38,950 nt of DNA from an uncultured Myxococcales bacterium (GCA_903924465.1 CAIYBN010000100.1:1-38950); one strand, 5' to 3'. Counted from the stretch's first letter, positions 7,397 through 16,207 are shown. A program made the numbers and translations. Notes: generated by a model not told the origin, from the letters alone.

Positions 7397-9526
7397 ATGC
7401 ACCAGGAACGCCGGCAAACTCCGCGCTACATGGCGCTCGTCAAGACGACGGGCCGTGTTGGCGATGAGGTATTTCCGCTGGTGTGCAGTAATGTTGGACC
7501 GGGCGGCGCCTACTTTTCAAGTCGCGTCGCGCTGGCGCCCAATGCGCGGCTGCTGTTGTCCCTGCGTGCGCCGGGTCACAACGCGCCGTTCATCGATTTG
7601 GTGGCAGAGGTCGTGTGGTCCTCACCGCCGGGTGGGTCGCAGCCTGCCGGTGTCGCGGTGCGCTGGCTGCGCGCGGAAAGTGGTGCGGGCGCGGAGCCGC
7701 TGCGCGCTTTGCTGCGCGGTCTGCTGCGGATGGCCGACTTGGGTGACTTGGAGCGTGCCACGTCGCGTGCCGTGGTGTTTGATTTCGTGCAGTACCACGA
7801 GGCTCGTGCGGCCTTGTCAGCGTCGACGACGCGGGCCATGGCGGCGACGATGCGGCCCATGGTGGTGCCACGCGTCGAGCAGGCGCCGCAAGCCGTGAAG
7901 AACGAGCCAGTTCCGGAGCCACCGGTCGTCAATTCCGCGCGCATGGACCGCGTCGTGCCTGAGCAAACCGCTTTCGAGCGTCGTGCTGCGGCCCGCCGTG
8001 GCGCTGGGCTGCGGTCGTTTCCGACGATGGTGCCACTCTCTGGCCCGTACGACGCCCAGCCGGAGCGCGCACCGCAACGGCGGATCTCGGGTCCTCGCCC
8101 GACAGCCGGGATGCGGACGCATGCGGATGTGGACGCAGTCGTTTCGCCACAGCGCAGCAGCCATTCGGAAGCTGTTTCTGTAGGGTCAGCGCGGATTTCC
8201 CAGAGCATTCAGCCGGCTCAGGTGACGCCTCCGGAGCCGTTGCCCCCGCCGCCGCCGTCACCTGGCACGCCGCCAGTGCGCGTGACTCAGATTCCAGCCT
8301 CGAACTCCCTGTCTTTTGCGCCGGTCACGCCGCCACCCCGCGCGGTTGTTCCCGTGCTGCCACCGCGCCCGCCACCGATGAGTCAGACGGCCCAAGCAGC
8401 GGCCATCGCCCCGCCGACCGGCTACGTTCCGGTGACGCCGACTGGTCGTATGGTCCTGAATGCGCGCGGTTTTCCGCTTCCTCCGCAGATGCCGGGCCAA
8501 AGCACGCCGCCAATTCCGCACCTACCTCCGCCGCCGGCGTCGCAGCCGGTTTCCGACATCGTCGGGGCGAAGCGGCCGCTGAGCCGTCCGTCGCGTCTGG
8601 AGATGTCGAGCGCATCACAAGTCTCGAGTTCCATGGGAGGTTTTGCGTTGCCGCGCGTCTCGCCGGTGCCAACGGATGAGCACGCGCGTTCCTGGCCGCT
8701 GGGCGTACCGCGCGTGCTCGCGGAGCGCTATGCCGACCTGGCGTTGCTCGGCCAAGGTGGTCACGGCGTCGTCTTCCGCGCCCAGGATCTGCTGTTGGAG
8801 CGCTTCGTCGTCCTGAAGTTTCTCGCCGGCACGGGCATGGCGTCGGAGCAAGCGCGTCGCTATTTCCTTCGTGAATTCAAGGTTGCGGCTGATCTGCAGC
8901 ATCCCAATATTGTCCGCCTGTACGACATCGGCAGCGCGGACGGCACGCTGTACTACACGATGGAGTACGTGCCCGGGCATCCGCTGGGCCATTATCTGGG
9001 CAAGAACCAGCGGCTGGAAGATCACCTGTTTGTCTATTCCGTTTTCATTCAGCTGGCTTCCGCTCTTGACCACGCGCACAAGCACGGCGTCCTGCACCGT
9101 GACGTCAAGCCCAACAATGTGCTCGTCGCGGATGACGGTACGGTGCGGCTGTTCGATTTTGGCCTTGCGCGCCTGCTGGCCGATGGCGGTCGCGACCAGT
9201 CCATGGTGGTTGGAACGCCGTTCTACATGGCGCCCGAAATGCAGAAGACCGCGCCGATCGACTCCCGTGCGGACCAATACGCCCTGGGCGTGGTGCTGTA
9301 CCGGATGCTGACGGGGCGGGTGCCGTTCGCCGACGGCAACGTCTTCCTCGCGCACGCGGTCGCACCCGTTCCCGACCCGCGCGTCTTTCACGCCGAATTG
9401 CCCGCGGCAGTGTCGCCGATCCTGATGAAAATGCTGGCAAAAAATCCGGAGGATCGCTACCCGGATTGCGCCACGGCAGCCTCGGAACTCTTCCCTGTGT
9501 TGACCGGCCGCGCTGCCCAGGCTTGA
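7397..9526 (+). CDS. PilZ domain-Ser/Thr protein kinase fusion
   Basis: A 709-residue Hanks-type kinase with an N-terminal PilZ-like domain. PilZ part (1-~110): RRQTPR gives an R-xxx-R pair and NVGPGGAYF corresponds to the (D/N)xSxxG motif, with Gly replacing the Ser. c-di-GMP binding is therefore plausible but unproven. Residues ~115-440 are a Pro/Ser-rich disordered linker with several PPPP runs. Kinase part (~445-705): GQGGHGVVF glycine loop at ~451, VVLKF lysine, HRDVKPNN (Asp569), DFG (Asp587), GTPFYMAPE, and a C-lobe ending YPDCATAASEL. All catalytic residues are present. No transmembrane helix is seen, so the protein is probably cytosolic, unlike PASTA-type kinases. GAGG lies just before the ATG. 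It converges with purD with a 4-bp gap. Confidence 0.93.
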   Translation: MHQERRQTPRYMALVKTTGRVGDEVFPLVCSNVGPGGAYFSSRVALAPNARLLLSLRAPGHNAPFIDLVAEVVWSSPPGGSQPAGVAVRWLRAESGAGAEPLRALLRGLLRMADLGDLERATSRAVVFDFVQYHEARAALSASTTRAMAATMRPMVVPRVEQAPQAVKNEPVPEPPVVNSARMDRVVPEQTAFERRAAARRGAGLRSFPTMVPLSGPYDAQPERAPQRRISGPRPTAGMRTHADVDAVVSPQRSSHSEAVSVGSARISQSIQPAQVTPPEPLPPPPPSPGTPPVRVTQIPASNSLSFAPVTPPPRAVVPVLPPRPPPMSQTAQAAAIAPPTGYVPVTPTGRMVLNARGFPLPPQMPGQSTPPIPHLPPPPASQPVSDIVGAKRPLSRPSRLEMSSASQVSSSMGGFALPRVSPVPTDEHARSWPLGVPRVLAERYADLALLGQGGHGVVFRAQDLLLERFVVLKFLAGTGMASEQARRYFLREFKVAADLQHPNIVRLYDIGSADGTLYYTMEYVPGHPLGHYLGKNQRLEDHLFVYSVFIQLASALDHAHKHGVLHRDVKPNNVLVADDGTVRLFDFGLARLLADGGRDQSMVVGTPFYMAPEMQKTAPIDSRADQYALGVVLYRMLTGRVPFADGNVFLAHAVAPVPDPRVFHAELPAAVSPILMKMLAKNPEDRYPDCATAASELFPVLTGRAAQA

Positions 9527-9530
9527 GCGT

Positions 9531-10790
9531 TCACACCACCGATGCGGCGATGTCCCAGCGCATTTGCCGACCGGCGAACTGGATCTCGGCCGCTGCCGCG
9601 TAGGCCCGCGCGCGCGCCTGGGCGACCGTCGATCCCATGCCTGTCACCGCGAGGACACGCCCGCCTGCGGTGCGAACCGTTTCGCCAAGGGCCTGAGTCC
9701 CGGCGTGATAAACCTGCACGTTTGCATGGGCGGCCGCCTGCGCCAGACCCGTGATGACGTCGCCCGTGCGCGGCGTTGCGGGATAGCCGGGCGCAGCCAG
9801 CACCACGGTCACGGCCGCCGGCGCGTCAACAGGCAAGGTCTTGCCCGCCAACTGCCCCGTCGCGGTCGCCAGCAGCAGATCCGCCAGCTGCGCACCCAGA
9901 CGTGGAATCAACACTTGCGCTTCCGGATCGCCAAACCGCACGTTGTATTCCAGGACCTTGGGTCCGCCTGTGGTCAGCATGATGCCGGCGTAAATGACGC
10001 CGCGAAAATCCAGACCATCGGCGAGAAAACCCGCGAGCGTCGGCTCCAGCACTTCCTGCCAGATCCGTTGGCGCGTGGCTTCATCGACGTTCGGCAGCGG
10101 ACTGACGGCGCCCATGCCACCGGTATTGTCGCCGCGGTCGCCGTCGAAAATTCGCTTGTGGTCGCGGGCCAAGTCGAGAGGCAGCAGGCATTTGCCGTCG
10201 CACAGGGCAAGCGCGGAAATTTCCGGGCCCAGCAGCCGCTCCTCCAGTACCAGCGTCGCACCGGCGTCGCCCAGCGTACGATCGCCCAGGAACGCCTGCA
10301 CGGCCGCTTCCGCCTCCAGCCAGGTGTCCGGCACGACCACGCCTTTGCCGGCAGCCAGTCCATCGGCCTTGATAACCGGGGGGGTGGCAAACGTCCGCAG
10401 CGCCGCTTGAGCAGCAGCGAGCTCGGTCACCGTCACATGGCGCGCCGTCGGAATGTTATGGCGATTCAGGAAGTTCTTGGTGAAATCCTTCGACGCCTCC
10501 AGCTGAGCGGCGGCGTGGCCTGGCCCGAATGTCGCGATGCCGTGGGCACGCAGCACGTCGGCCAAGCCCAGCACGAGCGGCGCCTCCGGGCCAATGACGA
10601 CCAGATCGACCTGTTCCCGCTGCGCCACCGCCAGAAGTCCGGGCACGTCCGTCGGCGCGACATCGACTGCCCGCGCGTGCTCCGCCATGCCGGGATTGGG
10701 CTGCGTCGCCAGCACTTCCGCGCCAGACAACCAGAGCCCATGCACCAGCGCGTGTTCCCGACCGCCTTTGCCAACGACGAGCACTTTCAT
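9531..10790 (-). CDS. purD: phosphoribosylamine-glycine ligase (GAR synthetase)
   Basis: The second enzyme of de novo purine synthesis: ATP-dependent joining of phosphoribosylamine and glycine to give GAR, in the cytosol. The 419 residues are the usual length. Motifs are VVGKGGREHAL at the N-terminus (most homologues have GSGGREHAL or GGGGREHAL), ATP-grasp KADGLAAGKGVVV, NTGGMGAVSPLP, FRGVIYAGIM and EYNVRFGDPEAQVL. The ATG at 10790 lies nine bases after the purH stop, with GAGGTC just upstream, so purH-purD is an operon, an arrangement known from many bacteria. Confidence 0.97.
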   Translation of the reverse strand: MKVLVVGKGGREHALVHGLWLSGAEVLATQPNPGMAEHARAVDVAPTDVPGLLAVAQREQVDLVVIGPEAPLVLGLADVLRAHGIATFGPGHAAAQLEASKDFTKNFLNRHNIPTARHVTVTELAAAQAALRTFATPPVIKADGLAAGKGVVVPDTWLEAEAAVQAFLGDRTLGDAGATLVLEERLLGPEISALALCDGKCLLPLDLARDHKRIFDGDRGDNTGGMGAVSPLPNVDEATRQRIWQEVLEPTLAGFLADGLDFRGVIYAGIMLTTGGPKVLEYNVRFGDPEAQVLIPRLGAQLADLLLATATGQLAGKTLPVDAPAAVTVVLAAPGYPATPRTGDVITGLAQAAAHANVQVYHAGTQALGETVRTAGGRVLAVTGMGSTVAQARARAYAAAAEIQFAGRQMRWDIAASVV

Positions 10791-10799
10791 GCCATGACC

Positions 10800-12338
10800 T
10801 CAGTGCCGGAAGTGGCGAAAACCCGTGAAGACCATCGCCATGCCGGCTTTGTCCGCGGCATCGATGACTTCCTGATCCTTCTTGGAACCGCCCGGTTGCG
10901 CCACCGCCTGGATGCCGGCTTTGGCCAGCTGCTCCAGACCATCGGCAAAGGGGAAGAACGCGTCGGATCCTGCGGCAATGGGCTTCATGTGCTTGCGCAC
11001 CTTGCCGGTTGCGATAATGGCTGAATCGACGCGCGACATCTGCCCAGCACCGACGCCGACCGTACCCATCTCGTCGGCCGTGACAATCGCGTTGGACTTG
11101 ACGTGTTTGCACACGCGCCACGCAATATCCATGGCCGCCCACTGCGCTTCCGTCGGTGCCTTTTTGGTCACGACGCGACCTTCCCGCACGTTCAGTCCAC
11201 CCAGATCCGGCGTCTGCGCCAGGATACCGAACGCCGTCGACTTGACCACACGCTTCCAGTAATCCAGCCGCAACGCGCCCATCGTCACCACGCGCAGGTT
11301 CTGCTTCGCCGCGAGCATTTCCAACGCGTCGTCGTCAAACGATGGCGCCAGGATGACCTCCAGAAAGCGATCGCCCACCGCCCGCGCCGCGCTGACGTCA
11401 AACGCCCGATTGACCGCGAGAATGCCGCCAAAGGCGCTCACCGGATCCGCTTCAAGCGCCCGCAGGATCGAGCCGGCAACCGATGTGGGAACCACGCCCA
11501 CGCCGCACGGATTCGTGTGTTTGATGATGACCGAGCCCGGCAAGTCCGCCGGCAAATCGCACAACAGCGCCCACGCCGCGTCCGCGTCCACGAGGTTGTT
11601 GTAGCTGAGCTCTTTGCCCTGATGAATCTTGAACGGCGCCGCGTCCACGAGCACCTTGGCTTCGTCGTTGTACCGCCACGCTTCCTGGTGCGGATTCTCG
11701 CCATAGCGCAGCTTGTCCGGCTTGGTCAGCGGCACGGTCAAGTCGCCGTCCGCGATACCCAGTTGCCCGCCGAGCCAACTTGCGATGGCCGCGTCATACG
11801 CCGCCGTGTGGGCAAACGCCTTCTGCGCCAACTGCCGCCGCGCCGTCTTGTCGATGGCGTTGGTCTGCAGCGCCGAGATGAGGCCGGCGTAGTCATCCGG
11901 ATCGACAACGACCGTCACGAATTCATGGTTCTTCGCCGCCGAGCGCACCATCGATGGCCCGCCGATGTCAATGTTCTCAACGGCTTCATCCCAAGTCACG
12001 TTCGGCTTGGCGATGGTCTGGCGGAACGGATACAGGTTGACCGCGACGATGTCGATCGCACCGATGCCATGAGCCGCCATCGCCGCCATGTGCTCCGGAA
12101 TATCCCGCCGCGCCAGCAAACCGCCGTGCACATTCGGATGCAGCGTCTTGACCCGCCCGTCCATCATTTCCGGAAAGCCGGTGATCGCTTCAATCGGTGT
12201 GACCGGCACGCCCGCTTTGGCCAAAGCCGCGGCCGTTCCGCCGGTCGACACGATTTCATAGCCCAGCGCGCTGAGCGCCTGCGCCAGTTCCACCACTCCG
12301 CGCTTGTCTGACACGGAAATCAACGCCCGTCGCTGCAT
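10800..12338 (-). CDS. purH: bifunctional AICAR transformylase/IMP cyclohydrolase
   Basis: Catalyses the last two steps to IMP: formylation of AICAR by 10-formyl-THF, then ring closure. The 512 residues are the normal length. The N-terminal MGS-like cyclohydrolase domain begins ALISVSDKRGVVELA and has VSTGGTAAAL and GRVKTLHPNVHGGLL. The transformylase part has RYGENPHQ, KHTNPCGVG, SAFGGILAVNR and VGAGQMSRVDS, and ends MVFTGFRHFRH as in most homologues. The ATG at 12338 has AAGGAG upstream. It is the promoter-proximal gene of purH-purD. Confidence 0.97.
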   Translation of the reverse strand: MQRRALISVSDKRGVVELAQALSALGYEIVSTGGTAAALAKAGVPVTPIEAITGFPEMMDGRVKTLHPNVHGGLLARRDIPEHMAAMAAHGIGAIDIVAVNLYPFRQTIAKPNVTWDEAVENIDIGGPSMVRSAAKNHEFVTVVVDPDDYAGLISALQTNAIDKTARRQLAQKAFAHTAAYDAAIASWLGGQLGIADGDLTVPLTKPDKLRYGENPHQEAWRYNDEAKVLVDAAPFKIHQGKELSYNNLVDADAAWALLCDLPADLPGSVIIKHTNPCGVGVVPTSVAGSILRALEADPVSAFGGILAVNRAFDVSAARAVGDRFLEVILAPSFDDDALEMLAAKQNLRVVTMGALRLDYWKRVVKSTAFGILAQTPDLGGLNVREGRVVTKKAPTEAQWAAMDIAWRVCKHVKSNAIVTADEMGTVGVGAGQMSRVDSAIIATGKVRKHMKPIAAGSDAFFPFADGLEQLAKAGIQAVAQPGGSKKDQEVIDAADKAGMAMVFTGFRHFRH

Positions 12339-12542
12339 GTTCGTCTCCTTCGGCCGCTGGTTGAGCGGCGCGCGCGGAGGCTAGGCGATCGCGAGGCGAG
12401 TTGCCACAGGCAGGGGGGCGTAGGGGTGTTTTGTCACCTCGGGTTCACGAGGCCGGCCGCAGCACGCCCGATCGCGGTCCAGGTCTTCGCGCGGACGTGC
12501 CTTGCCTGCCACCGAGGTTCACGAGCGCGCACTCACGAGCGA
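12339..12542. other. intergenic spacer upstream of purH with a 10-bp direct repeat
   Basis: About 200 bp without a gene, upstream of purH and downstream of the sigma-4-like gene. GGTTCACGAG occurs twice in the same orientation, at 12442-12451 and 12516-12525. The purH promoter must lie here or further upstream. I see no convincing -35/-10 pair, purine riboswitch or terminator hairpin. Confidence 0.4.
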
Positions 12543-12965
12543 TCAGGAGCGAAACACCGCTTCCAGATCCAGCGCGAAGTCCTGCGCCTGCAGCTTCTCC
12601 AAGCCGCTCACTTCCACCTGGCGAATGCGCTCACGTGTCAGGTTCATGATCGAACCGACTTCTTCCAGCGTGATGCCACCGCGGTCCGCAATGTCGAGTG
12701 CGCACGTGTCTTCCATCTCCCAGACTTCCAAATCCGGGAAATTGACCTTGATCGAGCCCGTGACCGGATTGACGTCCAGATACAGGTGCTGCTTGCACGA
12801 CACGTACGGGCAAGGGCGGATGCCGTTGACGCATTCCGCACGCGTCTGAGGTCGCAAGTACTCGACCTCCGCCGCCAGATCCTTGCCTTCCTGAATTTCC
12901 GCCCGCGTCAGCCGCCGCATCGGAATCGTCCGCGAACGCTGCCTGTCCCGCTTGCCATCCGTCAT
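12543..12965 (-). CDS. small DNA-binding protein with sigma region 4-like HTH and cysteine motif
   Basis: 140 residues from ATG 12965. A GTG at 13022 with a G-run before it would give 159 residues and cannot be excluded. The C-terminal part (~97-125) has [20 protein letters not shown], the helix-turn-helix signature of sigma-70 region 4. There is no region 2 or 3, so it is not a complete sigma factor. The N-terminal half has Cys45, Cys52, Cys57 and, later, Cys88, around [15 protein letters not shown]. Four cysteines could bind Zn or an Fe-S cluster, perhaps as a redox sensor; this is inference. The start of the protein is strongly basic. A transcription regulator is the likely role; its target is unknown. 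Confidence 0.75.
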   Translation of the reverse strand: MTDGKRDRQRSRTIPMRRLTRAEIQEGKDLAAEVEYLRPQTRAECVNGIRPCPYVSCKQHLYLDVNPVTGSIKVNFPDLEVWEMEDTCALDIADRGGITLEEVGSIMNLTRERIRQVEVSGLEKLQAQDFALDLEAVFRS

Positions 12966-13569
12966 GATCGACCGCCTGCTGTCATTGGTATCGCTGCGCA
13001 ACCGCGCCAGATTGTCGCCCACGTTCCCCCCCCGAGAAACACATTGCCGATTGCACCGTTGCGGCTTCCGTCCAGCGCCTTTGCCGGCGGACTTCGCAGC
13101 GCGTCATCGACGAACCGGATGATTGCGGATCGCGAAGAAGTTGACAAGTGTCCAGCCGAAATGAGGCGCTCCGTCGGGTTTCGCGAACCTGCGGACATCC
13201 TGTGTGTTTACCTAGTTATGGCATGGAAACAAGACGGCTTTTTGCCGTCGCGTGTTCTAGATGAGTATCAAGTCGTCAGGCGAGACAGCGGCGAAACCGT
13301 CGGTGATCACAATGTGTGCGCAGCAGCATGCTGACGTCGGCGCCGTGTATAACATGGTGAAAATACGTACAAAAACGACACGATCGACACGAAGTCAGCA
13401 CGGAACTATACGTTTGGCAAAGTGATCGCAGAACGTTGTCGATCGTCTGTTACCGATCGTCTACCAAAAGTTCATGCGCTTGGCGATCGACACGTTGATG
13501 AATCGCCAGTTTCGATCGCGGTTGGACAGGCTGCGGTCTTCTTGCTATCTGCCTGCGCGGAGGCCGTGG
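12966..13569. other. ~600 bp intergenic region with clustered CGATCG palindromes
   Basis: A divergent spacer between the sigma-4-like gene (minus) and the membrane-anchored protein gene (plus). It is visibly more AT-rich between about 13200 and 13500 than its surroundings. CGATCG occurs five times in 138 bp (13381, 13440, 13454, 13484, 13513). Two copies extend to the 11-mer CGATCGACACG (13381 and 13484) and two to CGATCGTCT (13440 and 13454). A frame is open from 13474, but its first 32 codons overlap this cluster and lack a ribosome-binding site. The region probably holds promoters for both genes; I could not place them confidently. Confidence 0.5.
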
Positions 13570-14247
13570 ATGCAGGCTATGTTGCGAATCGTGGTTGTGG
13601 TCGTGCTGGCGGGGCTTGTGGGTCTCGGCGCGGGTCTGGGGGCTGGCTGGCTGACGTTGGGGCGTGGCGCGGTTGCGCCCGATGAAGCGCCGGTGCCGGG
13701 ACCACCGCTGGCGCCTGCGATCGCTCTGTCCGACGCGCCGCCGCCGAGCGCTGCGGTGGACGTCGCGAAGTTGCTGGCCGAGGAACCGAAGGTCAAGCCC
13801 GTCGCGAAAGCGCCGACCGAGCCGCCGGCCACTGCGCCGGACGTACTGGAAGAGACGCCGCTCGCCGGCGATCCGAGCCTGTTGCCTCGTGGTCCCGGAC
13901 ACACCGCGCTGCTGGACCTGGAGACTGCTGGCCTGACCTCCGTGCAGGTGCGCTTGGGGACGTTGAATCGCGATGGCGCGGCGAACTGGGCAAAATTCGC
14001 CAAGAATCCGCGCGTGGCGACGTTGCAGGGCCCGCAGGCGCGCGTGGAACTGTTGCACTTGGGCTTTGACGCCGAGGCGCGTCCCGTGCTGGCACACATC
14101 CGCACGGTGGACGAGGCGCGGGTCGAAGGCATCGTCGCGTTGTTGGCCGGCGATGTGCGCGTACCGGTGCTGGCGGACCCGGATCCGCCGCAACTCGCCC
14201 CGCCGCCGGTGAAAGCGCCGCCGGAGGAGGAGCCGGCGCCGGAATAG
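13570..14247 (+). CDS. membrane-anchored Pro-rich protein, unknown function
   Basis: 225 residues, no recognised family. The ATG at 13570 is preferred over the in-frame one at 13474 because GGAGG precedes it and the hydrophobic segment then starts at once. Residues 4-30 form one helix (LRIVVVVVLAGLVGLGAG), probably an N-in inner-membrane anchor. A Pro/Ala/Glu-rich linker runs to ~110. A compact domain follows at ~115-205 with TALLDLETAGLTSVQVRLG, WAKFAKNP and ARVELLHLGFDAEARPVL. The tail is PAPE-type and acidic. It ends 15 bp before the convergent thioredoxin gene. Confidence 0.65.
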   Translation: MQAMLRIVVVVVLAGLVGLGAGLGAGWLTLGRGAVAPDEAPVPGPPLAPAIALSDAPPPSAAVDVAKLLAEEPKVKPVAKAPTEPPATAPDVLEETPLAGDPSLLPRGPGHTALLDLETAGLTSVQVRLGTLNRDGAANWAKFAKNPRVATLQGPQARVELLHLGFDAEARPVLAHIRTVDEARVEGIVALLAGDVRVPVLADPDPPQLAPPPVKAPPEEEPAPE

Positions 14248-14262
14248 CTGAGGCTCGCGGCG

Positions 14263-14775
14263 TCAATCGATGTGGAAATTCAGCTCAAACGGCAGCAGCA
14301 CGCCGACCCGCTGCCACGTGATGCGCCCAGCCTTGTCCAGCACCACCGTCGTCGGCAGCGCCCGCACTGGCCAGTCGTGCTGCATTTGTTCGCTCGCCAC
14401 CAGCACGGGAAAATGTCGGTCGTGCTCGCGCAAGTACGCCCGCACGTCGGCCTCTTCGTCCATGGCGACGCCCACCACCGTCACGTCCGGATGGCTGCGG
14501 GCGAACTGATCCACCGTCGGCGAGGTCAGCTTGCACGCGCCGCACCAGGATGCCCAGAAGTACAGCACAACCGGTTTGCCTCTCTCCTGCGCCAGCTCGA
14601 ACGACTTGCCGGAAAGGTCTGCGCCTCGCAGCGGCGGTGCCACTTCGGTCGGCATCGGCCCGCCCCGCAGCGACGCGATCAACAGCACGCCAGCCACGAC
14701 CACGAACACGCTCCACACCAGCGAGCGGATCCAGCCCAAGCCAGCTTGGGGCGCTGTCGTTTGTTGGTCAGGCAT
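14263..14775 (-). CDS. membrane-anchored TlpA/ResA-type thioredoxin
   Basis: A 170-residue thiol-disulfide oxidoreductase. One N-terminal helix (WIRSLVWSVFVVVAGVLLIA, ~15-34) would anchor it with the thioredoxin domain in the periplasm. The active site is YFWASWCGACK with a CGAC motif, and the cis-Pro lies in RALPTTVVLD. The arrangement matches TlpA/ResA reductases rather than DsbA. GGAGT precedes the ATG. It lies 12 bp after the murein endopeptidase gene on the same strand, so the two are likely co-transcribed. The endopeptidase is cysteine-rich, so it may be the redox client; this is inference. Confidence 0.9.
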   Translation of the reverse strand: MPDQQTTAPQAGLGWIRSLVWSVFVVVAGVLLIASLRGGPMPTEVAPPLRGADLSGKSFELAQERGKPVVLYFWASWCGACKLTSPTVDQFARSHPDVTVVGVAMDEEADVRAYLREHDRHFPVLVASEQMQHDWPVRALPTTVVLDKAGRITWQRVGVLLPFELNFHID

Positions 14776-14787
14776 GCGGAACTCCGT

Positions 14788-16170
14788 CTAAGGCATCGCC
14801 AGCGGCACGGCCGGCGTATTCGCCTCGTGCAGAGCCTCGCGCGGCCGATTGGGTTCATGCGCCACACTGCCGAGCATCTCGATCCGCGCGTGCTCCAGCC
14901 GCAGCTTCGCGTCGTCCGGCAGCGTGCAGGATTCGTCCGACTCACAGATGAACCGCACGTGCATGTGGTTGTCGTGGCCTGCCAGGTGCCGGATGATCGT
15001 CTCGTGGGCGTTTTCAATCGGTCGCGGCCATTGAAACCAGGCTTTCAGGTGCTCCTCCGGTTCGCCCGCGCGCAGACCTGCTTCGTACAGCGGTTGCTGT
15101 AGGCGATAATCCAGAAAGGCAAATTGCAGCCGGGTAGTCGACAGGAACGCGCGAAGCAGTTGCCAGGTGCGATCCGCGTCCAGCGTCTCCGCCGTCGCGC
15201 CGGCCAGCCATTTCCGCTGATGGGCGCCGCGCATGTACAGGCCGATGTCGGCATCGATACCGCCGCGATGCGACTTGTGCGGCGGCAAGCAGCCACCGCC
15301 TTCCTTGGACAGATCGCCAAGAATCAGATACGGCGCCAACGGGCTCTGCCGTTGCGTCGCGTGGACAGCGAGGCGAATGGCATCTACCAGCAGCGGCTTG
15401 CCCCAACCGCGCTGCGGCCGCTGGATGGCAAAGTGGTCGTCCTCACCTTCCAGCAGCACGCCACCTTTGAGCGTCATGCCGTCGTTCGGCGACTTGTAGA
15501 CCAGGTAGCGCTTGCCACCTTTCAGCTTGGCCGCGGTGCCGATCGCGTTCCAACTGCGCAGCGTGCCTTCCGCGACGCGGTAGCGCTTGGCAAAGCTGGC
15601 CACTTTTTCGTTCTTGCGAGCGATGCCGTATTTCCGGCCGCAGACCGACACCGTCTGGCTCTTCTTCTTCTCCGCCGCGAGGAATTTCTTGCACTGCGCG
15701 CTCTTGGCGTTCTTCTTGTCGGCGCAGAACTTCTTCTGCTTCGCACGTTCGGCCACGTCCGAGCGCTCCTTTTCATCGGCAAAAAACTTCTTGCACTGCG
15801 CGGTCTTGGCTTTCTTCTTGTCCACGCACTGCGTCTTCAGCGCCGCGATCTGCTTCTTCTCCTTGGCCGACAGCGCCTTGGGCTTGTCGTCGTCGTCCTT
15901 CGCGACTTTCTTCGCCTCCTTGCCCTTGGCCTCCTTGCCTTTGCCCGCGTCGGCCTTGTCCTTGCCCTTCGCGATTGGCGATTTCTGCGCCGCACGCAAT
16001 TGCACACACTCGCGCGTATCCTTGTGCTTGGCATCCGCGCAGCGCTTGAGCAGCGCCTTGTCGACCTTTGCCGGCTCCGGTTTGGCCTTGACCGCCGGCT
16101 TGGCAAGCGCAACCGCGGGCAGCCACGCGAGCAGCAGCAGCCACAGCCAGATTTGCTTCGCCTTGACCAC
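14788..16170 (-). CDS. secreted M74-type (MepA-like) murein endopeptidase with Cys/Lys repeats
   Basis: 460 residues from GTG 16170, chosen because GGAGT lies six bases upstream and a clean signal peptide follows (IWLWLLLLAWLPAVALA, cleavage after ALA). Residues ~40-170 are Lys-rich and hold three C-x10-C modules (Cys44-55, 115-126, 149-160). A LysM-like segment occupies ~175-230 (VASFAKRYRVAEGTLRSWN). The catalytic part, ~235-440, has GDLSKEGGGCLPPHKSHRGG followed by IDADI, giving the HxxH and Asp zinc-site pattern (His298, His301, Asp308), and GHDNHMHVRF with the second His pair (402, 404). This matches peptidase M74 (MepA), which cuts peptidoglycan cross-links. It is followed by the thioredoxin gene. 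Confidence 0.85.
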   Translation of the reverse strand: MVKAKQIWLWLLLLAWLPAVALAKPAVKAKPEPAKVDKALLKRCADAKHKDTRECVQLRAAQKSPIAKGKDKADAGKGKEAKGKEAKKVAKDDDDKPKALSAKEKKQIAALKTQCVDKKKAKTAQCKKFFADEKERSDVAERAKQKKFCADKKNAKSAQCKKFLAAEKKKSQTVSVCGRKYGIARKNEKVASFAKRYRVAEGTLRSWNAIGTAAKLKGGKRYLVYKSPNDGMTLKGGVLLEGEDDHFAIQRPQRGWGKPLLVDAIRLAVHATQRQSPLAPYLILGDLSKEGGGCLPPHKSHRGGIDADIGLYMRGAHQRKWLAGATAETLDADRTWQLLRAFLSTTRLQFAFLDYRLQQPLYEAGLRAGEPEEHLKAWFQWPRPIENAHETIIRHLAGHDNHMHVRFICESDESCTLPDDAKLRLEHARIEMLGSVAHEPNRPREALHEANTPAVPLAMP

Positions 16171-16207
16171 GAGCGGACTCCAACCCGAAACGGGCCGGCG
16201 GAGCCTT

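Noticed and set aside
13474..13569. N-terminal extension of the membrane-anchored protein from ATG 13474
   Set aside because: No ribosome-binding site, Arg-rich residues before the membrane helix, and it overlaps the CGATCG repeats; ATG 13570 has GGAGG.
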